Made by a program: the position numbers and the translations under genes. DNA of 32,937 nucleotides from Methanomassiliicoccales archaeon (lineage in GTDB: Archaea; Thermoplasmatota; Thermoplasmata; SG8-5): contig DAOVXH010000002.1 in NCBI GenBank assembly GCA_030636255.1, positions 1-32,937 of the forward strand, written 5' to 3'. Positions 9,253 to 17,736 of the stretch are shown piece by piece (the stretch's first letter is position 1; every line of letters starts with the position of its first letter). The notes under the pieces were generated by a model. That model was not told where the DNA came from, did no database searches, and saw nothing but the letters and a program-made list of their open reading frames with translations.

Positions 9253-9290
9253 ACTGGTGAATTGGCACAGGGTAATAATATTTTCCCAGC

Positions 9291-12200
9291 CTACCAATCA
9301 ACAACCCAGTCAACATTAGCATTTACATGAACCCAGTAGGCATTTCCAGCAGCCATTGTGACTGAGCTGAGGTCAGTTTCATCCCTAATTAAAGATGGCT
9401 GAGTCTTATTAAATACCGAAATAATATCAACTGAACCAGGCAGCGTGGTACTCGCCAGTCTATCTGTTCCAGAAGGATAACCTACAAGATTCCATCCAAT
9501 TTTCAGATTTATTGTAGTAGATGGCTCTGAAGCACCGTAAACATACAGGGTAACATCTAAATTAGTTACATTTATCCAGAATCCCATATTGCTGTCTAGG
9601 CCGAAAGCGTCATTGAGTGAGGGTGACCTGTCCAATCCATAGGTTAGCCAGGGATTCATAAGTGTGTCATTATATGTGGCTACTCTGTCCCATTTTCCAT
9701 CAATTGAAGATAATACTGAGGTAATTGAGGTGTCTACCTGCTTCCAAGGCACAGAAACCATATTCCATCCTTGTTCCAGAGAAATAGCATATGATGGCAG
9801 GGGTGCAGAAATCCAACTATTTTCTGTTGTGAATGGCCAGTTGTCCTGATTGTTGCTTACAACACCACCAGAAGATGGAGAATCGTAGTAAAGTTCTACA
9901 AACTCACAGCCTGTGACTGAAGGCTCGGCATACTCGGATATAACCAATCCAGCAGTTTCATCCCCATTAATCCCTGAACCTGGGGTGGCGGTGATGTCAG
10001 CATCCGCACTGATCACCCAGCTAGTGGCGAGTGACCCGTCATGATTTGCACTAATCCGTTGGCAAGTACCGGATGTGAAAGGCTGGCCTGTCTGGCCATC
10101 AAGCAGGGTATTTGTGTCGTCATAGAGCTCATAGGTTTCATCTCCATTGAGAGCGGGGGCCGTCCCCTTGGAGCTGATTGGATCGGCGTTGTCAAGGTAG
10201 AGCACGTTGGAACCCAGAGTTATGCCAAAGTGAGTTTCAAAAGTGCTTTTAGTGGAGTCCCTAGCAATTATCAAATAACCGCCTGGTTCTATGCTCATGG
10301 CAGGGGGGATTGTAGTGGTCTTGGTCGAGTCATACTGCTCAATGCGATATCCTTCCAGGTCAAGTGGAACACCGCCTCCACCACCAGTTGGTATTATGAA
10401 CGGGTCATCGACGAATCCATCAATGTTTGCATCAGGAGTTGTCCAGTTGTCGAAGAAATTGCCTCCCACGGGATATCCCATGTCCCAAGTGTTGAGGCCG
10501 GCATCCTTGGTGTGGTTCGTATTGGTAAGGAAATTATTGTGGAAAATCGTATTCCAGGAGCCCTGAACGTTCATGCCCAACTCGGTTGTGAAAATTGTAT
10601 TGTTCTCAAGGGTATTATTGTCACACCCAGATGTCAGAAATATGCCATTGTAAACTCCAGTGATATTATTGTCTTCGATATTGCAGAGATCAACATTGTT
10701 CAGCTTGATGCCGCAATCGGTTGCCAGTGCTCCGCCATTGACTATCTCGAAGCCGCTGAGCTCGACGCCATTTGCAAGTATCTCGACTACAGTTCCGGAG
10801 CCGCCACCATCGATTATTACATTTCCTGCTGTTGCAGTAATTGTCACTGGCACATCAATAACAACGTTCTCGAAGTATGTGCCATCATCAACCATTATCC
10901 TGTCTCCAGAGGTGGCATTGTCGATTGCCCACTGTATCATGTGATGGTCTGTGCCCTGGTCTATATTATGTACTGGTCCAGGAGGAGCGTTCCAGCCTTC
11001 TTGAGAGGCAAAGGGTAAGTAATCCCTATTAGTGCCCCCTCCGCCGCCTGTGACCGGGGGATTACCTGAGCCCCATATGGAATCCACATACTCGGGATGA
11101 TCGATAAACGGATTTCTATTGTTTTGATTTGAATAGACAATTTCATTTCTGTGCCTGTCAATATCGTCAACTGGGTCATTAATATGCCACTCTAAGAGAG
11201 TTGAAAGTTTTCCGAATATTGACCCGGAAGTTGGTACATAATCAACAAGTTCTAGATCTAATCCCACATTATCCCATGAATCGCCGTCATACCTTGTAGC
11301 CATGTAAAACATCATTCTTGCAATATCCCCTTTAACCGCATCTCTGGGTTCCCATGAATCTGAATCAGAATAGCATTCGGTTGCTTCGGAATTTTGAACG
11401 CCTCCGTTGTCAAAGTCTAGATTACCTCTATCAGAGTTCACAGAAACATCAGACGGTCGCAAATGGTGGGCATCTGTACCCGCTGGAGGTGTCTCACTAA
11501 AATCACCGTGGGATTTTGCCCATACATGTTCTCTGTTCCAATCTGGATATACAGAAGTTTTTGGTATTGACCGTCCCGTATAAAGCAAAATAAAATTATC
11601 AGAATTGTTCGGATCTTCATCAGATTCTGGTAAAATTGTCCATAAATTGTCATAACTTTTTTCCGTATGATTCCTAATTATAATATGAAGGGCATCTTTC
11701 AAATCGTCCCCGACCTTTCCAGCCGCTGCATCATAGTATCCAGCTGGTATATCTCCGCTCTCTCCACCACCTGGAACAGAATATATATTGTCAACAAATC
11801 CATCAAAGTTATTGTCAGGGTTTGTCCAGTCAGACCAGTAATTGCCTCCGGTTGGGGAGGTGAGGTTCCAGACATTTGAACCATCATCATAGGCCTGGAC
11901 CGTGTTTATCAGAAAATTATTGTGATAAATCGTGTTATTGTGGGTCCCATTATCAGATTTCAGACCATATCCGTTCATTGTTATGTCATTCAGTGTGAAC
12001 TGGCACCAGTTGGAGTTGTTGAGGTAAATGCCATTTCCGACATTGCCATTCATTGTGTTATTGGTCACATTGCCATTGACCACATTGAAAAGCGTGACAC
12101 CAGTGTTTGTGAAGTACGGACTGCCAGAGCCCCCGCTGGCATTGGAAAAGCTGCAATGAATTATTCTGAAGTGGTCTGTGGTATTTCCGATATAAATTGC

Positions 12201-12443
12201 ATACCCAAAGCCTGCTGCTTCAATCTCAAGGTTCTCTATCACCCAGGGGGTGCCTGGGTTGCCGTCACCTGAGGAGGCATAGGCTGCGAATTGGATATTT
12301 GAATTAATTCTTATGGGGGAACTGGGAGCCAAGGGTTCTGCAGACTGGCTCTTTTCACCCGCAGTCTCTCCTGGATTGAAAGAGATAAACGCACCACTGA
12401 ATGCAATCAATACGCTGAGCCAGACAACAAAGAATCGCCTCAT
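9291..12443 (-). CDS. Secreted beta-helix protein with endonuclease I (His-Me finger) domain and lamin-tail domain
   Basis: A 1,050-aa exported protein. Order: signal peptide (1-~22); NosD-type right-handed beta-helix (~35-230, repeated N-N-T/I-Y-x-N strands); an endonuclease I-family domain (~240-465) with NREHVWAKSH (His306) and DAHHLRPSD (His326/His327), then N-S-D-R-G-N-L-D-F; Gly-rich linker; second beta-helix (~490-680); a lamin-tail-like domain (~690-830); and two copies of a GWN-(M/L)-V beta motif ending in WINV and WVHV (~870-1050). The family cuts DNA and RNA non-specifically using Mg2+. The NPDNNFDGFVDN-type loops after each helix look calcium-binding. There is no C-terminal membrane helix, so it is probably released or surface-bound. 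The start is the ATG at 12443 because GAGGAG lies 6 bases before it and the signal peptide begins there; an upstream ATG at 12476 lacks a site. Confidence 0.9.
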   Translation of the reverse strand: MRRFFVVWLSVLIAFSGAFISFNPGETAGEKSQSAEPLAPSSPIRINSNIQFAAYASSGDGNPGTPWVIENLEIEAAGFGYAIYIGNTTDHFRIIHCSFSNASGGSGSPYFTNTGVTLFNVVNGNVTNNTMNGNVGNGIYLNNSNWCQFTLNDITMNGYGLKSDNGTHNNTIYHNNFLINTVQAYDDGSNVWNLTSPTGGNYWSDWTNPDNNFDGFVDNIYSVPGGGESGDIPAGYYDAAAGKVGDDLKDALHIIIRNHTEKSYDNLWTILPESDEDPNNSDNFILLYTGRSIPKTSVYPDWNREHVWAKSHGDFSETPPAGTDAHHLRPSDVSVNSDRGNLDFDNGGVQNSEATECYSDSDSWEPRDAVKGDIARMMFYMATRYDGDSWDNVGLDLELVDYVPTSGSIFGKLSTLLEWHINDPVDDIDRHRNEIVYSNQNNRNPFIDHPEYVDSIWGSGNPPVTGGGGGTNRDYLPFASQEGWNAPPGPVHNIDQGTDHHMIQWAIDNATSGDRIMVDDGTYFENVVIDVPVTITATAGNVIIDGGGSGTVVEILANGVELSGFEIVNGGALATDCGIKLNNVDLCNIEDNNITGVYNGIFLTSGCDNNTLENNTIFTTELGMNVQGSWNTIFHNNFLTNTNHTKDAGLNTWDMGYPVGGNFFDNWTTPDANIDGFVDDPFIIPTGGGGGVPLDLEGYRIEQYDSTKTTTIPPAMSIEPGGYLIIARDSTKSTFETHFGITLGSNVLYLDNADPISSKGTAPALNGDETYELYDDTNTLLDGQTGQPFTSGTCQRISANHDGSLATSWVISADADITATPGSGINGDETAGLVISEYAEPSVTGCEFVELYYDSPSSGGVVSNNQDNWPFTTENSWISAPLPSYAISLEQGWNMVSVPWKQVDTSITSVLSSIDGKWDRVATYNDTLMNPWLTYGLDRSPSLNDAFGLDSNMGFWINVTNLDVTLYVYGASEPSTTINLKIGWNLVGYPSGTDRLASTTLPGSVDIISVFNKTQPSLIRDETDLSSVTMAAGNAYWVHVNANVDWVVDW

Positions 12444-12505
12444 ATATCTCCTCTCGGGATAGGGATAAATATGCAACCCATCTCCAATTATAGTAATGTA
12501 GCTAA

Positions 12506-12526
12506 AGGCATTTAGAGTTTATGCCT
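12506..12526 (-). terminator. Small inverted repeat after the DUF362 gene
   Basis: AGGCAT and ATGCCT are separated by 9 bases, about 10 bases past the DUF362 stop codon. It may form a weak hairpin. The rest of 12444-12505 contains the likely promoter of the nuclease gene (TATA-like TACTATAATT near 12489). Confidence 0.3.
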
Positions 12527-12536
12527 ATACAATATA

Positions 12537-13643
12537 TTAGATTGATATGAGATCATACTTCCTGCTACCCAGCCCAATCTTCTCACCATACTCTAGTTGA
12601 TAGGTCCAGTCAAGGTCATTAGCTGCCCGGATATTGTCCAGGCCCTTTTTCACGCCTTCAACAATTCTGGAATTTGGATTTACCTTTTCCTGGTTCACCA
12701 TGTCTGCGCATGCCTGGTCCAGTGCAATAGGGTCCTTTGAAGCCAGTATTCCTATGTCCGGCACAATTGGAGCGTCACTCCATCCAACACAATCGCAGTG
12801 AGGGGTAACATTCATGACAAAACTCATGTACCCAACCTTTCCTTCCTTGCCCTTGATTGCGCCCATGCAATATTCCACCATCTTTTCCTGAAGTGACTGA
12901 GCAGAGGAGTCCCATTGTATTTTTATGGCCTTTGGAACGCATGTAATTAGGCATTCTCCGCATCCGTAGCATGTTTCCGGGTCAATGTATGCCTTACCGT
13001 CGGTGATGGTTATTGCCTCCTTAGGACACCATTTTGCGCATTTGCCACAGCCGATACAAATCTCCGGGTCAACCTTTGGATTCAAATCTGAATGCATCTG
13101 CTGTTTACCTGCCCTTGTACCAAAGCCCATTCCCAGGTTCTTGATTGCACCGCCTATTCCGCCTACCATATGGCATTTGAAATGTGATACCACCATGAGA
13201 GAATTTGCATTGACACAGGCAGAGGCCAGTGTAACTTTTTTAAAGTGATTTAAATTCACTTCCACTTCCACAGAATCCCTTCCAATCAGGCCGTCGGCAA
13301 TTATCACAGGAGCTCCGATGACACCGGGCAACCAACCGTGCTGGGTCGCAGTATTCAGATGGTCAACGGCATTTGATCGGGAGCCAAAATAAAGTGTGTT
13401 CGCATCAGTGACGAATGGATTGCCGCCTGCCTTTTTCACAGAATCCACAACTTGTTTTACATAAACGGGACTCAAAAAGGTAGTGTTTCCAGACTCCCCA
13501 AAATGGACCTTGATTGCTGTGAGGTCATTCTCAGAAATGCATTCATCAAAGCCTGCTTTCTCAAAAAGTCGATTGACCATATTCACGAGACTTTCTGAAC
13601 TCTTCTTGGCCCTGAACGGTGCAAAATAAACCTTGGATGTCAT
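12537..13643 (-). CDS. DUF362 protein with two 4Fe-4S clusters
   Basis: 368 aa. The N-terminal and C-terminal halves match the DUF362 family (KVHFGE, a HFKCHMVGGIGGAIKNLGMG segment, and ASKDPIALDQACAD). Between them are two ferredoxin motifs, CIGCGKCAKWC at 196-206 and CYGCGECLITC at 225-235, each followed by P-K. Such proteins are cytoplasmic iron-sulfur proteins of largely unknown redox role, so no reaction is assigned. The start is the ATG at 13643, where the family homology begins (MTSKVYFAPF); an ATG 18 codons upstream would add a non-conserved basic extension and run into the glnA promoter. The only nearby ribosome site is a weak AGGAT. The gene diverges from glnA, sharing an 85-base intergenic region. 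Confidence 0.88.
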   Translation of the reverse strand: MTSKVYFAPFRAKKSSESLVNMVNRLFEKAGFDECISENDLTAIKVHFGESGNTTFLSPVYVKQVVDSVKKAGGNPFVTDANTLYFGSRSNAVDHLNTATQHGWLPGVIGAPVIIADGLIGRDSVEVEVNLNHFKKVTLASACVNANSLMVVSHFKCHMVGGIGGAIKNLGMGFGTRAGKQQMHSDLNPKVDPEICIGCGKCAKWCPKEAITITDGKAYIDPETCYGCGECLITCVPKAIKIQWDSSAQSLQEKMVEYCMGAIKGKEGKVGYMSFVMNVTPHCDCVGWSDAPIVPDIGILASKDPIALDQACADMVNQEKVNPNSRIVEGVKKGLDNIRAANDLDWTYQLEYGEKIGLGSRKYDLISI

Positions 13644-13696
13644 TGTATGGTAATCCTGAATGTGATATTTATTTCTGTTGTAATTCAAAGATAACA

Positions 13697-13708
13697 ATAT
13701 CTAAATAT
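13697..13708 (+). promoter_or_regulatory. Probable TATA box for glnA (leaderless transcript)
   Basis: ATATCTAAATAT is centred about 25 bases before the glnA ATG, so transcription would start at or next to the ATG. No convincing Shine-Dalgarno is present, which agrees with a leaderless mRNA. Confidence 0.45.
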
Positions 13709-13728
13709 CGTTAGTTATTGCAGGTTGT

Positions 13729-15054
13729 ATGGCACCTAGCAAGGAGAGGATTCTTGAACTGGCTACTGAGAACAAGATAGAATATATACGCCTCCAGCTA
13801 ATTGATATAATGGGCACTCCAAAGAATATTGTTATACCCACCAGAAGGCTCGAAGAGGTGCTGCATGATGGAATAGCATTTGACGGCTCATCAATTGTCG
13901 GCTATGCAACCATTCGGGAATCAGATAAGATTGCAAAGCCAATTCCAAGAACATTTGCTTTACTGCCAGATACTCTGGAGAAGAGAAAAACAGCCAAGAT
14001 AAATTGTGAGATTTACAGATCAGATGGAGAGCGGTTCCCTGGTGACCCCAAATATGTTCTGGAAAAAATGCTGGACAAGGCCGAAAAAATGGGCTTCCAA
14101 TTCAACACTGGCCCTGAATGCGAATTCTTCCTGTTCAAGAGAGAGGATGGCAAACCAACCACAATTCCAAATGATAGAGGAGGATATTTTGACTTATCGC
14201 CCCTGGACCTGGCCGAGGACGTGCGTGGAGATATTTGCGCTACATTGGACCAGATGGGATTTGAAATTTACACATCACATCACGAAGTTGCATACGGCCA
14301 GCATGAGATAAATTTCCATTATGCTGATGCATTGACCACTGCAGACCGAGTTGTTACCCTCAAATATGTGGCAAAAATAATTGCACTGAAGTATGACCTT
14401 CACGCAACTTTCATGCCAAAACCGATATACGGGGTAAATGGAACTGGAATGCACACCCACATGTCCCTGATGAACAATGGTCAGAACGCTTTCCACAATG
14501 AGAATGGGCCAGAAGGGCTCAGTGAAACAGCGACGCAGTACATTGCTGGGCTTTTGAAATACTCCAAGGAGATGGCTGCCATACTAAATTCCAAGGTCAA
14601 TTCATACAAGAGATTAGTGCCTGGCTATGAGGCCCCTACCTATATTGCCTGGTCAACAGAGAATCGTTCAGCACTTATCAGGATACCTGCAGCCAGGGGA
14701 AAGGCAACCCGGGTCGAGCTGAGAAACCCAGACCCTGCTGGAAATCCATATTTGCAGTTCGCAGTCATGCTGGCTGCCGGCCTGAAAGGAATCGAGGACA
14801 AGCTTGAAGCTCCTGAAGCCGTGCACAAGGACATTTATGGGCTGAACCAGAGAGAAAGGGAGCAACTGAAAATTGATACGCTTCCATCAAACCTGGGCCA
14901 TGCAATCTCATATATGAAAAAAAGCGAGTTCATGCTTGAGACACTGGGCCCCCACATATTTGAGAATCTGATTTACCTTCAATCAAGGGAGTGGGACGAT
15001 TATCGTACCCAGGTCACCCAGTGGGAGATTGACAAGTATTTGTGGAAGATATGA
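13729..15054 (+). CDS. glnA: Glutamine synthetase type I
   Basis: 441 aa, the length of GSI-alpha enzymes. It joins ammonia to glutamate with ATP. The family landmarks are intact: FDGSSI near residue 50, the metal ligands in GPECEFF (Glu130 and Glu132), HHEVAYGQHEINF (two further Glu), GTGMHTHMS (His), NRSALIRIP and RVELRNPDPAGNPY. In place of the adenylylation loop (NLYDLP-type) it has KDIYGLNQRE, so control by adenylylation is unlikely. No PII gene lies nearby. It is followed after 80 bases by a second family member that has its own promoter, so the two can be expressed separately. Confidence 0.97.
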   Translation: MAPSKERILELATENKIEYIRLQLIDIMGTPKNIVIPTRRLEEVLHDGIAFDGSSIVGYATIRESDKIAKPIPRTFALLPDTLEKRKTAKINCEIYRSDGERFPGDPKYVLEKMLDKAEKMGFQFNTGPECEFFLFKREDGKPTTIPNDRGGYFDLSPLDLAEDVRGDICATLDQMGFEIYTSHHEVAYGQHEINFHYADALTTADRVVTLKYVAKIIALKYDLHATFMPKPIYGVNGTGMHTHMSLMNNGQNAFHNENGPEGLSETATQYIAGLLKYSKEMAAILNSKVNSYKRLVPGYEAPTYIAWSTENRSALIRIPAARGKATRVELRNPDPAGNPYLQFAVMLAAGLKGIEDKLEAPEAVHKDIYGLNQREREQLKIDTLPSNLGHAISYMKKSEFMLETLGPHIFENLIYLQSREWDDYRTQVTQWEIDKYLWKI

Positions 15055-15076
15055 GATTATCAAACATTATAGATAG

Positions 15077-15088
15077 TTTTATAAATAT
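15077..15088 (+). promoter_or_regulatory. Probable TATA box for the second glutamine synthetase-like gene
   Basis: TTTTATAAATAT lies about 50 bases before the ATG, placing the start of transcription near 15108. A strong AGGGGGG ribosome site follows 6-7 bases before the ATG. Confidence 0.6.
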
Positions 15089-15134
15089 CCTCAATATTAT
15101 CCAGTTTTCCTGATAGAATGAAAGGGGGGACTTA

Positions 15135-16496
15135 ATGTCAATCTCTGATGTAAAACAATTAATCAAGGAAAAAGAAATACGCTGGGTAGTAGTTAATTTT
15201 ATTGATATTTTCGGACATCACAGAAATATTTCTTTGCCTGCCGAGTCATTCTTATCTGGACATGCCTGGGACGGCGTAGATATTGACGGTTCCTCTGTTG
15301 GATTTGCTTCTGTGGAGAAAAGTGATATGATCCTTATTCCAGATGCAGAATCCTACTGGCTCGACCCTTTTTCAGAATCAACAGTAAAACTTCATGCCTG
15401 CATTCAAAATCATTCCGGCGAAAAAGTCGGTCCCCGGAGTGCCCTGAAAAAGATTGTCCAGGAATATGAGAAGCTGGGCCTTACACCGTATCTTTCGCCG
15501 GAAATGGAGTTCTATGTCTTCGAGAACATGGAACAGGCCATAATGGAGAATGATTTCATGGGCGCGGACATGGACTGGGGCGGAAAGAACATAATGCACA
15601 CCTTTCTGGACCATTACAGTAAATCCAGGTATCCAGTCAAGGCAAAACAGGCATATTTGTCAGCAGATGTCCATGAATCACTGAGAGATTTCAGAGACAA
15701 GCTTTCTGAAATTCTGCAAGAAGCTGGCTATCCTATCAGATATCATCATCATGAGGTTGGCAGGCGTCAGTTGGAGATTGAAACCGGTTACTTCCCGGCA
15801 ATGAAGGCTGCTGACTATATTATCAATTTCAAATACATGGCAAAGGGACTGGGTAAAGAATGGGGGCTGCTTCCGACCTTCATGCCAAAACCCTCTGCCC
15901 ATGATGCTGGCAATGGCATGCACTTCCACATTATGCTAAAAGAGGGGGAGAAAAACGCATTCTCTGATGCAAATGGAGAGCTCAATGAAACAGCAAAACA
16001 AGTTATTGCTGGACTCATGGAACATGCACCGGCACTATGCACTTTCACAAATCCCACAATTAATTCATATCGCAGATTGATTCCTGGTTTCGAGGCACCG
16101 GTGGCAATTGCCTGGAGCAGGAGCAACCGTACCGCATTAATTCGTGTGCCAGGCAGCGCCAAGGGCGATAATAACAATATTGAGATAAGAAACCCGGACA
16201 CCAGCGCCAACCCATATTTTGCAGCAACTGCGATTCTGGCAGCTGGCCTTGATGGTATCCGCAGGAAACTGGAAGCCCCGCCAGAGGCTGTTGGGAATCT
16301 ATACGAGTGCAAGGAATCTCCAATGCTTCCTACAATTCTGGACCATGCCCTGGAGGCCACTTCAAAGGACAGCGTTATACTGGATGCCATTGGAAAGGAC
16401 CTCTGGAATACCTACATGGCCGCAAAGAAGAAAGAAATATGCCAGTATAGAAAACAAATACCTATTTTCGATTTTAATCAATACTTTGGAGTTTAA
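15135..16496 (+). CDS. Glutamine synthetase-family protein (second paralogue)
   Basis: 453 aa and clearly homologous to its neighbour but diverged. Active-site positions are kept: IDGSSV near residue 50, SPEMEFYVF (Glu123 and Glu125), HHEVGRRQLEIE, GNGMHFHIM, NRTALIRVP and NIEIRNPD. It differs around the substrate pocket: the second HHE block reads RRQLE instead of YGQHE, and there is an extra aromatic-rich segment at ~135-165. It may be a second glutamine synthetase or a gamma-glutamyl ligase for another amine (GlnA2/GlnA3-like); the sequence alone does not decide. Its 3' end overlaps the convergent birA gene by 4 bases. The start is supported by a strong G-rich ribosome site. Confidence 0.9.
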   Translation: MSISDVKQLIKEKEIRWVVVNFIDIFGHHRNISLPAESFLSGHAWDGVDIDGSSVGFASVEKSDMILIPDAESYWLDPFSESTVKLHACIQNHSGEKVGPRSALKKIVQEYEKLGLTPYLSPEMEFYVFENMEQAIMENDFMGADMDWGGKNIMHTFLDHYSKSRYPVKAKQAYLSADVHESLRDFRDKLSEILQEAGYPIRYHHHEVGRRQLEIETGYFPAMKAADYIINFKYMAKGLGKEWGLLPTFMPKPSAHDAGNGMHFHIMLKEGEKNAFSDANGELNETAKQVIAGLMEHAPALCTFTNPTINSYRRLIPGFEAPVAIAWSRSNRTALIRVPGSAKGDNNNIEIRNPDTSANPYFAATAILAAGLDGIRRKLEAPPEAVGNLYECKESPMLPTILDHALEATSKDSVILDAIGKDLWNTYMAAKKKEICQYRKQIPIFDFNQYFGV

Positions 16497-17254
16497 TCCA
16501 AATGAGTGCAATCGCCTACGTTCACAGTTTTTGTAGATTTATCATTCATCTCGATGATCAATGAGCCATTCTCATCAATGTCCTTGGCCAGGCCTTCAAA
16601 CATCTCTTTTGGACCGGCAATAATAACTCTCTGGCCTAATGTACCTGAGAGTTCCCGCCATTCATCAAGAAGCTCGTCATATTTTCCGGCAGCCAGCATA
16701 TCAATTCTATGTTTGATTTCCTGGAGAATTGTCTCTTCCAGGTTCTCAAGCTTATTCTTCTTGCCAGTTTCCTCCAGTACAGATGTTGAGACCTGGCTGA
16801 ACTCATAGCCTTCTTGAACCTTATTGTTCACATTGATTCCGATACCAATAATAGCCAGCTGCTTTCCGTCTGTATTGAGTAACTCACCAAGAATTCCACA
16901 TGCCTTTTTACCATTTATGAGAACATCATTGGGCCATTTCACACAGGCTTCAATATTATATTCATGCATTATGGCAGTTGCAACAGCACAGCCAGACATC
17001 AATGGAATAAGTCCGAACTTATTATTGTCAAAATTTTCTTCGGTTTCAAGAAGAATAGACATCCAGAGTCCGCCCTCAGGTGATTCCCAGGTTCTAGTCA
17101 TTCTTCCTTTACCTTTTGTCTGGATCTTGGAAACAACTATGGTTCCATGGCCTGCGCCTTCCTGGGCAAGTTCTCTCAATGCCTGGTTTGTGGAACCAAT
17201 TGTCTCATATCGAAATATCTTGCGGCCGAACATGAACTTGGGAATGAAATTCAC
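16493..17254 (-). CDS. birA: Biotin--protein ligase (catalytic domain only)
   Basis: 253 aa. It activates biotin with ATP and attaches it to the carrier lysine of biotin enzymes. Seen are the biotin and AMP binding loop GKGRMTRTW (48-56), a variant of the usual GRGRxxRxW, then KWPNDV (106-111) and the GIGINVN strand. The C-terminal small domain is present. There is no N-terminal helix-turn-helix, so it is a non-regulatory (group I) ligase. It is the last gene of a run pycB-pycA-cupin-birA, next to its likely substrate. The start is uncertain: the GTG at 17254 follows an A-T rich stretch, and an ATG at 17233 gives a protein beginning MFGRKIF, just before the conserved region. Confidence 0.94.
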   Translation of the reverse strand: MNFIPKFMFGRKIFRYETIGSTNQALRELAQEGAGHGTIVVSKIQTKGKGRMTRTWESPEGGLWMSILLETEENFDNNKFGLIPLMSGCAVATAIMHEYNIEACVKWPNDVLINGKKACGILGELLNTDGKQLAIIGIGINVNNKVQEGYEFSQVSTSVLEETGKKNKLENLEETILQEIKHRIDMLAAGKYDELLDEWRELSGTLGQRVIIAGPKEMFEGLAKDIDENGSLIIEMNDKSTKTVNVGDCTHLD

Positions 17255-17323
17255 CTATTTATTTCAGACTATTAGGTATCAGGAAATTATTCTGCTTGGA
17301 CTCCTAATAAACTGCAGAAATGT

Positions 17324-17677
17324 CTAAATTTTTACTGCCATAGCCATGCAGCCGGGTGGGGCAGATATGGTGACATACGATGCTTTTTTAGATGTCCTAT
17401 TTGCCACACTGTGTGGTACTGAACAATCATGAAAAAGCCAGCCTCCAGCTCCCAAAATCGTCTTGGAATCACCTATCTTGAACTCAATTGTCCCTTCCAA
17501 TACATATTTGAATTCCTCGCCTTCATGAATATGGGCCTTCCCCAGTGTCTTGCCAGGTTCTATTTCAATACGAACTGCTTCCAGGCCATCGCCCCTTGCA
17601 AGAAGCTCCACTATATTTCCTTTCACTAATTTACGTTCTTTATACTCGCCATGCTTACCGCTACTAAGATTACTCAT
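17324..17677 (-). CDS. Small cupin-domain protein
   Basis: 117 aa with one cupin_2 barrel. The metal-binding pattern is visible as HIHEGEEFKYVLEG (two His and a Glu) followed by a C-terminal His (VPHSV). After about 25 polar residues the barrel fills the protein. It lacks a DNA-binding domain. It lies between pycA and birA with gaps of 59 and 69 bases, so it may belong to the same transcript, but its ligand or reaction cannot be read from the sequence. The start ATG has GGGGAT just upstream. Confidence 0.85.
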   Translation of the reverse strand: MSNLSSGKHGEYKERKLVKGNIVELLARGDGLEAVRIEIEPGKTLGKAHIHEGEEFKYVLEGTIEFKIGDSKTILGAGGWLFHDCSVPHSVANRTSKKASYVTISAPPGCMAMAVKI

Positions 17678-17736
17678 TTTATCCCCTAGGGAATAATAGG
17701 TCGCTGGTTGTATATTAGGATTTCGCTAGGCAAGAA

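Noticed and set aside
9064..9322. Two short minus-strand frames (77 and 84 codons) between the nuclease gene and the tRNA
   Set aside because: They run into the tRNA and through the hairpin cluster, overlap each other in different frames, and lack ribosome sites.
10041..11018. Long open frame (325 codons) on the plus strand opposite the nuclease gene
   Set aside because: It lies fully antisense to a gene with clear domains, has no ribosome site or recognisable domain, and its Cys/Ile/Val-rich make-up is that of a shadow frame.
15815..16390. 191-codon frame opposite the second glutamine synthetase-like gene
   Set aside because: Antisense shadow of a conserved gene; no start signal and no recognisable motif.
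15135..16496. Second glutamine synthetase gene as a decaying duplicate
   Set aside because: The frame is intact, all metal-binding positions are kept, and it has its own promoter and a strong ribosome site.
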